From Cyclaneusma minus (lineage: Eukaryota; Ascomycota; Leotiomycetes; Marthamycetales; Marthamycetaceae): a DNA stretch of 64,000 nt. The translations under genes and the position numbers were made by a program. The stretch is from contig JAKZHN010000016.1 of NCBI GenBank assembly GCA_037179335.1, forward strand, positions 804,852 through 868,851, given 5' to 3'. This document shows positions 52,386-63,745 of this stretch, one piece after another (position 1 is the first letter of the stretch; the number at the start of each line of letters is the position of its first letter). The notes under the pieces are model-generated. The model saw only the letters and a list, made by a program, of their open reading frames with translations. It searched no databases and was not told the DNA's origin.

Positions 52386-53629
52386 TTACTTCACATGTGC
52401 GGCCTTGACTGCCGGCACTTCCTCGTCTTCCGGGAGAATTGCCGGTTCGGGGCCAACGGGAGTGATGGAAAAGGGGTTGATCTGAGTATGACTCTTTGTA
52501 TAATGACACTTGACTGTAGAAATGGTCAGCCCAACTCAAAGCAAGACAGAGGATGACTGACTATGCGTGAACTCCGTGGTCTCGGGGCCGAACGCCGGGA
52601 CGTTCCAGTACAGGAATCTGACCCATTTGTGGATTGCGGGGTATCCGCTGCGAATGTCCCGGATGTTGCACTTGAAGTGCTGGACGTAGACGGGGTCAAA
52701 TCGCAGGATTGTGGTGGCCAGACGCACATCTGCTTCGCTGACGTTTTTCCCATAGTAAAAGGGCCCTTCAGAGGTAGCTAGATGCTTCTCTGCTTTGTCG
52801 AGGGCAGCAAAGAGAGCTCGGACGGCTTTCGTATACGCCTCCTCCGTGGTGGCAAAACCACTCTTGTATACCCCATTGTTGATGTCGTTATAAGTCCACT
52901 CGTTGGTCTCGTCAATCTGTCTGCGTAGCGTCTCGGGGTACAGGTCGACTTTCTTATATTTCTCGTCGATGAAATCATCGAACTAAATCATTTCTTCAGT
53001 ATATCTGACTTCTGGAGCATCCTAAAGAACGTACCTCTGTGTAGAACATGCGGATAATCTCGCTCGATTCATTGCTGACGATTTTGTGCTGCTTCTTGTC
53101 GTAGAGCGTCGGCACTGTGAACCTTCCCTTGTATTCCGGGTCCACTTGAAAGTAGATGTCCCGTAGATGAGTATATTTCTCGTGCCCCGGTACTGGATCG
53201 GGGGTCACGTTCGCGCCCGGCGCATCTTTGTCCTCGGAAGTAGCAAACCGCCAGCCTGGAGATAGTCAGTTGGCGTATCTCAGATTTCGTCTCGCGGGAG
53301 GGGGCCGACCTTTGTCCCCCATATGCCAGTGGACAGACGTATATGGGATTATGTCCTCAAGCCCCTTCAGCTTGCGTACGATGAGTGCACGATGGGCCCA
53401 TGGGCACGCACTATGACTATTAACATTCTGCTTTCTTGGAGCGCAGGGGCGGGCTTCCCTACTACGAGACATAAAGATGGTATCGGTCTTTCTCGGGAGG
53501 GAACTCGGCGCCTTGTTCTCTGGAAATGAAATTCCGGAATTGAGACTGTCCCCGTTTGAACTCGCCCGTCTTATCCTGGGGTTGCACCCAATCTGTAATC
53601 TTGCTGGTCTGCCGTTTCGTTACTATCAT
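52386..53629 (-). CDS. ECM4: Glutathionyl-hydroquinone reductase (Xi-class GST, Ecm4/Gto2-like)
   Basis: Exons on the minus strand are 53629-53466, 53410-53310, 53255-53035, 52982-52562 and 52513-52386, giving 344 residues from the chosen start. Introns are 55, 54, 52 and 48 bp. The enzyme reduces glutathionyl-quinones using a cysteine; here the catalytic motif is SACPWAHR (Cys about 57). Other family landmarks are KITDWVQPQDKTGEFKRGQS, YFQVDPEYKGRFTVPTLYD, IVSNESSEIIRMFYTE, WTYNDINNGVYKSGFATTEE and the tail FTHIKCHYTKSHTQINPFSI. The start is uncertain. The frame stays open to a Met at 53890, which would add 87 residues, possibly a targeting peptide. Confidence 0.9.
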
Positions 53630-54250
53630 CGCTGGAAGCGGGAGGGGTAGCCATACCATGTTTCTGTTCGCAGGGCCTAACTTCCTGAATGGAGTAGCAA
53701 TGTGTGTGTTGACCAGTCTCAACCGAGAAACTGCCGGATTCATAAGATCTTGTGCTTTGGAGCGTTTGTAGAGGGCAAGATGAGGTTGAGCGTCAAACGT
53801 GGTATTTAAATGCTCCCCGCCGTCATTGAAAGCCACTACTCGAAGCGTACATGTACTTAGCGCGCTGCTTGCTAATGCTGACCTTGCCACTCGCGATAAT
53901 TATCTACCATTACACAATCTCCAATCGCTGCCGCTCACACCATCGTCAATTAATTCGTGGGACTAGTGGCCAAGGTATTAAACCAAGTTACCGACTTACT
54001 GTCATTCAGTCGTGAGGGCGGAAACAATGTTTTTAGAGCAGACATGCATATGGCACGGTTAGTAGTGTTCCGTCGGCATTTACAGATCCATTACGTAGGA
54101 GTAAGGTACCGACGCCGCACTCGAGAATGTTGCTCGTGTAAAATTCTTTGATTTGTCTGTAAGCCATGATAAGCCATGCTAAGCCATGCTAAGCCATGCT
54201 CTATTTAGCTGTTCTAGACCGTAGACCGAGGATCAAGCCAGCCCTGGTCT
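53630..54250. other. Intergenic upstream of ECM4, 3' flank of UBA1
   Basis: 621 bp. It contains a TACATGTA palindrome at 53848-53855 and the 10-bp tandem repeat at 54160. The left part may be coding if ECM4 starts at 53890. Confidence 0.45.
54160..54200. repeat. 10-bp tandem repeat, unit TAAGCCATGC, 4 copies
   Basis: Four consecutive units, the first ending in a instead of c. It lies about 50 bp beyond the UBA1 stop codon, probably in its 3' UTR. Confidence 0.85.
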
Positions 54251-57200
54251 TCAATCCCGCAGCTTCACCATCACGTATGGGATTTCCACGTCGTCGCCAC
54301 TCTGGTCGTCTGCGCAAACCTCGAAGATGACGTTCTTCTGGTGTGCAGGAACCTGGGTTGACAGTCAGCAAGGTATCCACATACGATAGTACAAATCCTG
54401 TGGACGAGTGGCTAACTCACCGGCTTCTTCGAGATGGTCTCAACAAGCTCGCTCAGCTTGAGGCCATAGCGGTCATTGAGTTTGGCAGGAGGGAAAAAGC
54501 TGGCGTAGAGAAGACTGACACCGGAGCTCAGCATCGTGATATCAAGACCTTTGGCTGCGAAGAAGTCAATCAACTCTCGCAGAGTGACATTGCCAATCTC
54601 AAAGCGGTCCCAGAGCTTGTCAACCGTGACCTCTTCGCCTCCCTTGCCCTTGTAGGATCCCTTGGGGCTGGCGATCGGCTCACTGAAGCCAAAGAATGGC
54701 AAGGCGAGGTTCACGAAGCCATTCTTGTATTGCTCAATATCAGTCTTTCCATCAATGATCTTGTAGAGTTCAAAAATGACAAGACCAGTGACAAGTGCAG
54801 TGGTCGTCGCGATGGCAGGAATGATCTTTCCGGCGATAAATTTCGTCTTGTGGCGGTCTGCGGTTGCAATGCTGTAGTTCTCGGCACGAAGATTGCTTGC
54901 AGCAGTGATAAAGTCGATATGATGGTTAGAATCGTCGTCCTTCTCAAATTCTACAGGTTCAAGCTTGAATCCCGCTAGTGACTTCGCGGCTGGGATATTC
55001 TTGGTGATTTCCTGCAGCTCGGCGCTGTCATCGAAGCTGGAATTTGCTGCTGGTGCATTGGGATCCTAAACAATTAGCTTGGGTTGCAGGTTCTACGAGT
55101 TCCTATGTACATACCGGCTCGTTCTCGTCAGCTTGAATCTTGACAGTTGGGTTGGGAGAGAAGTCGGGGATAATCATGTTGTCAAGCACTTTCTCGAAAG
55201 TCGATGCAGTAACGCCCTTGGTGTTGATGCCGTAGTTGAAAGCGTGAAGATGAGCCCCAGCAATGACGAATCCAATGTGAGTTTCGTTCTTAGGATCAAA
55301 CTTCAGTGGGGTAGGAGCACGCTTGGGACCTGACCAGAAGGGCTGTCCACTGGAAGACTTCGAGTCTTTCGGGAAGTTGTACAACAGCTGTTGAATTGCA
55401 TTGTTGTACTGCTTCTCAAACTGCAGACGAGCCCACATAATACAGTCCTCGAAGCTCAAAGGCTTTTCGCTCACTAGAAAATCGCGAATCATTTCCAGTG
55501 TCGCCTTCTCGTTGCCTCCCTGCTTCAGTGTTGCTTCGATGTAATTTGGCTGAGTCAGATAGAGGTTCACAGTCTCTGCAGGCTTGACAAAGTATGATTC
55601 GAACAGATCTCTTGCCCAAGCAATGGTGTGCTCAATCTTGTTGGGGAAACTCCTCAGAGTGCACATGGGGAACGTCTGTTCTGGAGGGTCCTGCGAACTG
55701 GAATAAGATTCTGTGAGATGAGGCAAGACAGTTTGAGTATTGCCCTTTGTGCCCAGGGTGCCACTCTCCAGCAAGGGCTTGCGGAAGAAGACACATCGGC
55801 GATCAACATACTGGCGTGCCTCAACGTTGTCAAGAGCGTTGGTGACGCCGTCAAGGCTCGACCAGAAGTCTTCGTTGAAGGTGTCTTCGGTGTCCGGACC
55901 GACTCTGTCTTTCAGGACAACAATATGGCCCTTCAAGTCCGGGTTCATGGCCTGGACGGCGGCGGCCGCACAGTCACTCTTCATCTTGCCCACATCAGCT
56001 GGCCTGAAGAGGAACTGACGATTCAGATTGCTCTTCTCGATTTGATCGTTGTCAGTGACGGTGATCTTGCCACCAGGTCCAGTGGCAAGTCCGATCATAG
56101 CCCAGCCCTTCAGCATCTCGCAACCGATAGCGCCGGTCCCGACAAGGAACTCTTTCACATTGCCCAGCTTCTCTTGGAATTCACGACCGAACACGGCAAT
56201 TTGTCCATCATAGCGTGAGCCAACTGGACTGCATAGTTCTTCGGACCGCTTCGTGCTCGTAGACAGCGATTCAAGGGAATCGAAGTACAGCCACTGGAAG
56301 ATTGGGTTGAATTTGCCAGAGACAGCTTTCAGGACTTCCTGTGCTGCAAGACCTCCGTAGAAAGCAGCCATAGGACTAAGATCGCCCTGTGCTTGATAGC
56401 TGAGCTCAGTAAGAAGCTTTTCGTCAATCTCAACATCGAGCTCTTCCTGCTTCGCAAGGTCTTTGGCGACTCCGACAAGCACCACCGCGTCCTTTTCATT
56501 GTGGGGACGAGGGTAATATCCGCGCGTTTGAGCGAAGTCATGAAGAGCTTGGAAGCCAATGTGGAGCTGCTGGGGTCGATCGAATTTGGCGTAATCGGAA
56601 ATCAGGAACTCGGGCTCTTTGAGCGAAGAAGAGAATGACTTGAAGTTCAAGAACTTGGGCATCTTCACCTGAGTGTACATGCCTCCTCTCTTGTACTGAC
56701 CGAGTCCAGCGACACTGCCAATGGAGAAGGTGTATGGGCCCTTGACCGTGACTTTTCGTGGCTCGGCGCCATTGAGAGCCTCCATTCCTTCGACTTCGGT
56801 GAATGTTACGAAGTCACCATCTTCCAGGCCATGTCGTGTTTCATCGAGAGCAGAGACAAGGCCCTCCTCGTCAATACCAGCAACGATGCCGCTGACAACG
56901 TTCTCACCGGTACTGTCCAGCACAGTAAAGTTCTCGCCAAAGTCACAGAATATGGAGCCAAATAAACCGAAGGTATCTGCGATAACCACATAGATGCCCT
57001 TAGTATGGCAGTAGTCGGCGATGACCTTCTGGTCTTTGAGAGGAGTGTTGGTGAGGACGACCACCTGGAACTTGTCAAGCTGGTGAAGCTCAGTTGCGAG
57101 ACTGTTTAACATTAGCTACTGAATGGCTATCAGCCTAGAAACCGGCGGATACACACCTGGCAGCTGGCAGAACAGACACAGGCGTGTAGGCGTTGAGTTC

Positions 57201-57800
57201 GCCAATGCGAGGGGCCGTGACGTCTGCTCTGGGTTTTCCAACATCCTCGGGGCGTAAGAAGAACTGTGAGGACAAGTCCGCGATGGTTGCTGGAGCAGGG
57301 TCGAACAGAGTCAGGCTCTTGACACCGGCGAGAGCGATGTTCTTCGCGATCTCAACACCAAGACCTTTCAAGCCCGAAATGAGTACATTCGAAGCTCCCA
57401 TTCTCTTCATTGCCTCATGGCCCAGAACGTAAAGCTGTCGGCTGTACAGAGACTCATCGATTTCGGTACCCACGACCGAGTGGTCAACCTGCATCTTGGT
57501 GTCCATGTCGACGTCTGTGCCGGCCGGGTTCTGTACGGTGCTAGGTCAGTACCTAGACTTAGGGACAGTGGGCCTTGGGTGAGGAAGCCGGAGGCTCACA
57601 GTCATGATGCGCTTCTCTGCGGGCAGCAGGCCTTCGTCGGAAGCTTTGCGTTTCCCCAGCTTCGCTCCACCAGGTACAGCTTCCCGCGTATGGGATGGAA
57701 TTGTGGCGGCTGAACCAGTCTCTGCTGCAACGCGGAGACCGGCTGTGAGGATTTTGTGGAGTGGCAGATGGATTCGAGGCGGGGGACGCAAGGACGACAC
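54251..57800 (-). CDS. UBA1: Ubiquitin-activating enzyme E1
   Basis: Exons on the minus strand are 57800-57600, 57530-57157, 57101-55115, 55065-54421 and 54352-54251, giving 1102 residues from the chosen start. Introns are 69, 55, 49 and 68 bp. It activates ubiquitin with ATP and passes it to E2 enzymes. The inactive adenylation half (SRQLYVLGHEAMKRMGASNV) is followed by the active half with GTGAIGCE (about 513-520) and NLNRQFLFR. The catalytic cysteine is in FPMCTLRSFP (about Cys672). The C-terminal ubiquitin-fold domain ends VEIPYVMVKLRD. The first exon encodes a 67-residue extension with KLGKRK, longer than in yeast; starts inside exon 2 (MDTKMQVDHS) would give a normal length. Confidence 0.95.
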
Positions 57801-58504
57801 TGTGATGTGCAGGTGTTGTCGGTGCTGCTGTTGAGTGAGGTTGTTTGTTGCTTGAGTATTGCTCAGCAGCTCTCTTGCACCAGTTATGACGCGGGGCGAT
57901 AGCTATGTTGCGCCTAATCCGCGGCAGAACACGGAACATCGATTGATCCGCCGCTCTGTTTCAGCCTGCTGGAATTAGATGACGAAATTCTAGAGTATTC
58001 CTAAGTAATATTTCTACTAGTCGAGAAAATACATCGGAGAACCCTTGCCAGCTAGTTGCGCTCCCAGCAAAATAAGAATTAGAGTAATGAAATTGTGCCG
58101 AGCGAGACCCCTAACCGGCCATTGCAACACAGTCAGACGCCCACACATGTACATAGCTTACTTCGCGAATCACGCCCTTTGTCCACGGGCACACCAAGAT
58201 TTCTTCCACTCCATCGTATCACGCAAAGCCTCGCCAAAACCTCTACATCATTGGCGGTATTGGCAGGGTATGGGCTGGGCTTTGCCCATGTTACAACCTA
58301 TTCAGCGCTGTACAAGAATGGTTAAGTCACAGCACAGTCATCCAGCTTTTTGGCCTAAAGTTCTGTGCCATATTTCCTACCTATATATTCCCCTTTCCCT
58401 CAACGTCCACTTTGTCTTCTTCATCCTCAGCAATTTCTTGAAGTGCAAGTCTGCAAGAAGTCTTCCTTCCGTCTTCCACTTCGCATACCACCAATCCTTG
58501 GACC
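57801..58504. promoter_or_regulatory. Divergent promoter region, UBA1 and sulfotransferase-like genes
   Basis: 704 bp between head-to-head starts. The right-hand 130 bp are C/T-rich with a tatatattcccc motif near 58380, a possible core promoter for the sulfotransferase-like gene. Confidence 0.45.
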
Positions 58505-59483
58505 ATGTCGAACATAGTCCCTGTTTCCGCCCACAAGCTCGGCGGTGCTGAGAAGCCAGCTACCGACATCGACCGACGAGGATGTAAGCGTATCGTCCCA
58601 TTGCAAGTGCTGTGTCTGGGTCAGTCCAGAACTGGTACAACATCTCTACGTGCCGCCCTTTACCAATTGGGCTACGACGATGTTTATCATTATCACAGCT
58701 GCATAAGGGAAAACCTCAAAGATGCTGATATGTGGCTGGAGGCATTCGAGGCCAAATTTGAGGGCAAAGGCAAGCCATACGGTCGTGCTGAGTTCGACAA
58801 ACTGCTGGGCCACTGTATGGTAAGTCTTGCTGATTCGATAATCCACGAGAGACACTCCATTGATCGGATAATAGGCTGTGACCGATCACCCGTGTGCTTC
58901 ATTTGGCCCTGAACTTATAGCTGCCTATCCAGACGCAAAGGTGATCCTCACAGTACGTGACAACGTCGATGTCTGGTACAAGTCCGTCGAATCCACCATC
59001 TGGCCCTTCTTCAAGCTTCGATACGGACCCCAGCAAACCCTGCGAACCAAGCTCCTCTTCTTTCTTGGCTTTCTTCCTCCGCTTCCGGGCTACCTGCAAA
59101 GGATGTCCGACACGACAGCCAAGCACACGGCCTTCGGCAACTTCCCCGCCGAAGGCAAAGACTGGTATTTGTCCGAGAATGAGAATATCAGGAAACTGGT
59201 GCCAAAGGAAAGATTGCTCGAATTCAATGTCAAGCAAGGATGGGGTCCCCTGTGCGAGTTCCTGGGAAAGGATATGCCTGAGGGCAGCTTCCCTCGGTTG
59301 AACGACAGCGAGTTCTTTGCGGCCAGGTCGAAGATAATGAGGGAGCAGACGATGAGGAGGATGAAGCTGAGATTGGCGAAGGCAGCAGGCATTGTAGGAG
59401 CAGTGATATTTGCCGCTATTCTTGTCAGGAAAGATGGCTTGCAGAGCTTCCCGGCTCTGGGCAAGTTTATCAAGTCCTCTTGA
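58505..59483 (+). CDS. Sulfotransferase-like P-loop protein with C-terminal membrane anchor
   Basis: Exons are 58505-58819 and 58875-59483 with a 55-bp intron, giving 307 residues. The 5' PAPS-binding loop is LCLGQSRTGTTSLRAALYQL (about 37-56). The second family block is AYPDAKVILTVRDNVDVWYK (about 118-137), where VRD-x-V-x-x-W-x-x-S is typical of the fungal sulfotransferase-4 group. Others are ENIRKLVPKERLLEFNVKQG and WGPLCEFLGK. A hydrophobic helix near 271-285 (AAGIVGAVIFAAILV) followed by basic residues suggests a C-terminal tail anchor. The substrate is unknown; many fungal members have no proven activity. The P450 gene is about 1 kb away, but no further pathway genes are seen. Confidence 0.85.
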
Positions 59484-59904
59484 ATGGGGAGCCTGAGAGT
59501 AGGATGAGACTTTTACGCTCAGCTTTGGGCATGCGAAAAGGCTAGCAGGCTCAAGGCGGTAACATGCAACTTAGGTTTCCCATATTCGGCTTCTGGCCGG
59601 TGGTTTCTGAGAGCAATCATTACACTAGTCGAGACTGCCTGCCGGGATCGGTATCTTCAGACTTCATTCTCCATGCTGTTCACAAGGGGCACTTGTTTCT
59701 ACATGCAAATCTCTTTTTAAAGGCGCTTTTTCTGTTATTTTGTGGGGTGACGGTAGTATTTATAATAATAACCCCGGTTACTATGAATGGTATTCCTACT
59801 TATTTTGAATATTCCCAATTACCTCGAGTATCTTTGATTATTCGGCCACCTTAGCACGGTAGCACCTAGAGAGTGAAGCGAGGCCGAGGAAAAGGGATAG
59901 TATG
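59484..59904. other. Intergenic, possible degraded part of the MITE
   Basis: AT-rich in its right half. A ggggtgac word at 59743-59750 resembles the MITE outer end, but no target duplication supports it as a left border. Confidence 0.35.
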
Positions 59905-59962
59905 TCGATTAGGTCCAGCTTGTCCTGGATTTCAGACCTCCAGTCGGGATCTAGCTCACCCC
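59905..59962. mobile_element. Terminal fragment of the hAT-like MITE
   Basis: Matches the right terminal repeat at 31760-31816 in the same orientation: gattaggtccagcttgtcct, then ggatttcag, then cagtcgggatctagctcacc and a final CC. It is closer to the opposite terminus sequence (clean GCTCACCCC) than the 31.8-kb copy is. The right neighbour is TATATATA, so an 8-bp target TATATATA is possible, but the left end is not found. Confidence 0.7.
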
Positions 59963-60482
59963 TATATATATGCTAGCACCTTGGGAATCTAGCCCACACC
60001 CACGGTCATTTCGTGTGCGGAAGATTCAGGACAACGAGCTCCCTTGGTCTCTTAGCTTGATTAAGATCTACTCATTTCAGTTACTAGTCTTGTAGCTTCG
60101 TATATTTCTCGTGGAACATTAGGTTTGTCTCATTAGGGTTTAGCTATTCATGGTATCTATTTATTGAAAGGCTTTGAAATCACTAGCAAGTCACATAATG
60201 CAGAGAATAATCAAGTGAATGATGTCCATTTGCGTTTTTTGTTTGAGGATTACGCAGGCTTCCAAGGACCAGGCGCAAAGGATGTCTCGGCGAGACTTTC
60301 CATCATCCTATTCAGAAGAATAGAAATGAAGAAAGCCCGATATGTAGGTGAGCATCCCTCCTCAAAAATCAAATCCCGGCCTAGGAACCATCAAGTCAGC
60401 GTGCCGCACTTCCGGCTCAGTAGACCTGGTCGTCATAGTCTGTCTATCCGGCCACAACGGATGCGGTCTCATAGCACCAGTA
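59963..60482. other. Intergenic, no gene supported
   Basis: 520 bp between the MITE fragment and the P450 stop. A 139-codon frame starting 60164 runs into the P450 gene on the other strand and has no recognisable motif. Confidence 0.4.
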
Positions 60483-62234
60483 CTACCATCCGCCCACCCT
60501 TCTCACGTGCAGCTTACAGCCATTCAGCGGCTTTAAGCTCAGGCTCGTGGTCATCACCACTTCCTGACCCTCGACAGGCCTAAAGTCGTATCGTCCCACC
60601 AATGCCGTAAGAAGGGTGGCCAGCTCAGACTTCGCAAATCCCTGGCCGATGCAATTACGCGGTCCTTGCATGAACGTGTTGAAGCTGTAGTTGTCCTTCG
60701 CGCCGCCGCGGTTGTGCTGGCCAGGCGCCATCCAGCGATCCGGGTTGAAAATCTCGGCATCCTCGCCCCAGAGCGACTTCATGCGGTGTAGGCCCCAATT
60801 CGAAGACTCTGCTATCGTATTTTTAGGCACGACGCGTCCAGCTAGCTGCGTTTCGGTCTTTGAGATACGCGTAGTCTGCAAAATCGTAGGATAGAATCTC
60901 AAAGACTCCATGCATACTGCATGCAGGTAGGGGAGGTTGTCGATCATGTCAGCGAAGACGGTCTCCAGCTCAGAAGACACCAGATGCTCGCGGATTTCCT
61001 TGCGCAGTCTGTCTTGCACTTCCGGATGCTGCGAGAGCGCATGCAGAGAACAAGTCAGGGACGCTGCGGTGGTTTCGTGTCCAGCAGCCAGAAACGTCAT
61101 GAGTTGATCTTCAATCTCGCAATCTGTGAAAGCCCCAGATTTCAGGGCAACCGAAAGGATGTCAACACCGGACTCGTCGGAGGCTTTCTCTAGCCTGGCC
61201 TTTCCGTTCCTAATAGCTTCGCGGCATGCTCCACGCACGACTTGAACCGCTTCGACGACCCAGCCGTGGCGTCTGCCAATCAGGAATTTGAGAAGCCAGT
61301 AGGGAATAATCATGGTCATAGCTCGTGCAGTTTCGCGCTTCTTGCCATCACCCACGTCGAAGATCTTGTGGTAGTTGCTCGCTATGTCGCAATCTGGATT
61401 CTGCAGGGTATCGAAGTCATGGCCGAATGCCGCAAGACCAATAACATCGAACGAGACTCTGGTTGACAGCGGGCTCATATCTAGAATGGGTCCTTTCTGA
61501 TTTCCACCGAGGGGAACACTTGAGTGGTGATCGGTTTCCAGAATCTCCCTATCCATGAGCTTGGCCAATTCCAATGCCTTCTGATAGAAGAGGGGGTAAA
61601 GTTGTTTGATGTGTCGGTATGAAAATGCTGGATTCATGTTCTTTCTCTGAACCTAGCTGGGTTATAGTACCGGGTCTCGGGAACAGCGCTAGGCAGACTT
61701 ACCCTGTGGACATCGCCTTCGGCGACAAGGAGACCTTCGCCAGTAATTGGATACAGAAGAGAGCGCGCAGTGATCTTGCCCCAATCATCGCAATGAGCAA
61801 CACATGCTTCACGGATAGTCTCCGAGGTAGCAAACAGGAGACGATCGCCATTCAGAATACCTCTGTAGCGGAGCACAGGCTCATCTGGAGAATCCTGCAT
61901 GTACCTGTACAGGTCTGTTGCTGTAGGCTCAGAGAGGAAGTTCTTGAGCCACGAGGCATTGGGGTCTTTCTGGTTCTGCGCTGCGTCAGACGAGGGTCCT
62001 TTTGCGGAAGCAGTTATCCGAAACAATGGTATATACCTTCGCCCAGGGAAAGCGTTGGAGAGGGTTGAAGAGACGTTTGAAGATCAGGTAAAGCAAGGTA
62101 GAGCCCAAGGCCAAGTACAGAAAGAGCAAGGAGGGTGCAGAGACACCCGACACTTGGCCAATGGCGAAGAGAAGTCGAGAGTAGAGCAGATAGAGAGATG
62201 CAGTGGTCACAACAGCAGCCAGGATAGGCGCCAT
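60483..62234 (-). CDS. Cytochrome P450 monooxygenase, microsomal
   Basis: Exons on the minus strand are 62234-62037, 61975-61703 and 61646-60483, giving 544 residues. Introns are 61 and 56 bp. The N-terminus holds two or three hydrophobic segments (MAPILAAVVTTASLYLLYSR, then SLLFLYLALGSTLLYLIF), typical of ER anchoring. Landmarks are HRRKNMNPAFSYRH (C-helix region), the I-helix oxygen site AAGHETTAAS, ExxR in MESLRFYPTIL, PDRW, and the haem loop FMQGPRNCIGQG with Cys489 as thiolate ligand. All essential residues are present, so it should be active. The CYP family and substrate cannot be assigned. No biosynthetic core gene is in sight, so a role in detoxification or lipid oxidation is as likely as secondary metabolism. 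Confidence 0.93.
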
Positions 62235-63745
62235 TTTTTTTAAGGATGGAATTGGGAGGGAGGAGGCTCAGGCTCAGGCCAGATATGTGGAGGACTCGAA
62301 GGCTGGAGCGTTGCACCTGGGTGGATCAAGAAGTTGGGTCGCGGACGGCAGCAGAAGAATTGCCAAATTGGGCAGACTTTTGTTCGAAGCAGGCGCAGTA
62401 CAAGTAACAGCAACATGGCTCGGAGCTTCAGTGCCACTGTAGCCATGTTGACTGTTGACGTATGCTCTGATTATCACAGAATACTGACGATTCAAAGAAT
62501 TCCAGCGTGGACGTCGGACTTTCAGTAAACTTCGCCGACATGGTCGTCAGTCCGACTCGTCACAAGCTCCAGTCCAAGATGATCGCCCCCAGCCGGCACT
62601 TAAATGCGGCCAAGACGACCCACTTGCAGATCTGTGCAGGATGTACTCAGCTGAATATGTTACTTTGTTGCTTGGCTTCTGCCCATGGTTGGGTAAACTC
62701 ATAAGGACACTACCAGCATAAAGCTGCCCATCATGGGAATAATTCAATTACATGTAATGGGAAATATTCAAAGTGTCTGACCAGCTGCCAGCTAGCCGGT
62801 GGCCCGTGCGTACGCAGCCAAGACTCTGAATAGCTTCGAGAGAGAGCGATGTTACCACCACCATCGTGATCAGCTCGACCTCTGTGATTCTTTCTACTAG
62901 CCTGAGCGATAGGAGTGCATACATAAACGGATGAAAGCGTGTCTATAAGTTCTTGAGCCAGAGCAGATGAGTTCTGATAGCTCAATGTCAGAAAGTTTAC
63001 AAGGTTACACAGGGTTCTCATAGGACATAGAGTTTCGGCATTCTTATGTAGTACATGTACCTTGGCTCGCGGGGACAATTCTTGTACGCTCACTTGAATG
63101 TTGCAGAGTCATAACTACCTAGGTCGATAGCACGTTTTGAGCTTTGGCGGTAAAATGTTACGTTTCTAAGTATCACAGTGCCGCCGGGATCTCGCATTCA
63201 CCAGAGTGGTCATATATCTGCAACAACGTCATTTGGCCGGCTATTAAAACAAAACAGCTGATCAAATGCCTGAAGGATTGGCTACATCCGGTTATTCATC
63301 CTGATTGTTTGAAGTTGTTTTAGCCTCTGCATGCAAATAGCCGACCCGACCCCGACCTACTTTATATTAAACCTCATTAAGAATGTTATGCGTTTGATTG
63401 ACCAACTACTTTTCACGGGTCAGATGGGTCATTTCCCAGATTCATTCCCTGTCTAGCAGCTGATGTGTGTTGCCATACGGAAATGCATCAAACTCGTGGT
63501 GTCATAAACATGCTTTTTCGGTATCGACAAGGTCTTCCATATTGGACATAAAGATTCCTATAAAGCATGAGCGCCTGCCAAGAACTTGATTTGTCGTCTT
63601 TCTCCTGACAACATCCTCTCACTGTCACTTCGTCGTCCCAACAGCAAATGTAAGGAAACCTTGACTCGAAAGTTGAAACAGACGAGAAACTTCTTACTAA
63701 AAAACTTCTGACTAAACATGCTCGACAGTACTCATCGTTGTCAAC
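62235..63745. other. Intergenic, divergent promoters of P450 and AA9 genes
   Basis: 1.5 kb with no supported gene. Two TACATGTA palindromes lie at 62749-62756 and 63052-63059. The long upstream space fits a regulated secreted-enzyme gene. Confidence 0.5.

Noticed and set aside
59743..59962. Full MITE copy at 59.7-59.96 kb with a ggggtgac left end
   Set aside because: The supposed left end lacks the remaining terminal repeat, and its flank does not match TATATATA. Only the right terminal fragment is supported.
60164..60583. 139-codon frame on the plus strand
   Set aside because: Overlaps the conserved 3' end of the P450 gene on the other strand and has no recognisable feature.
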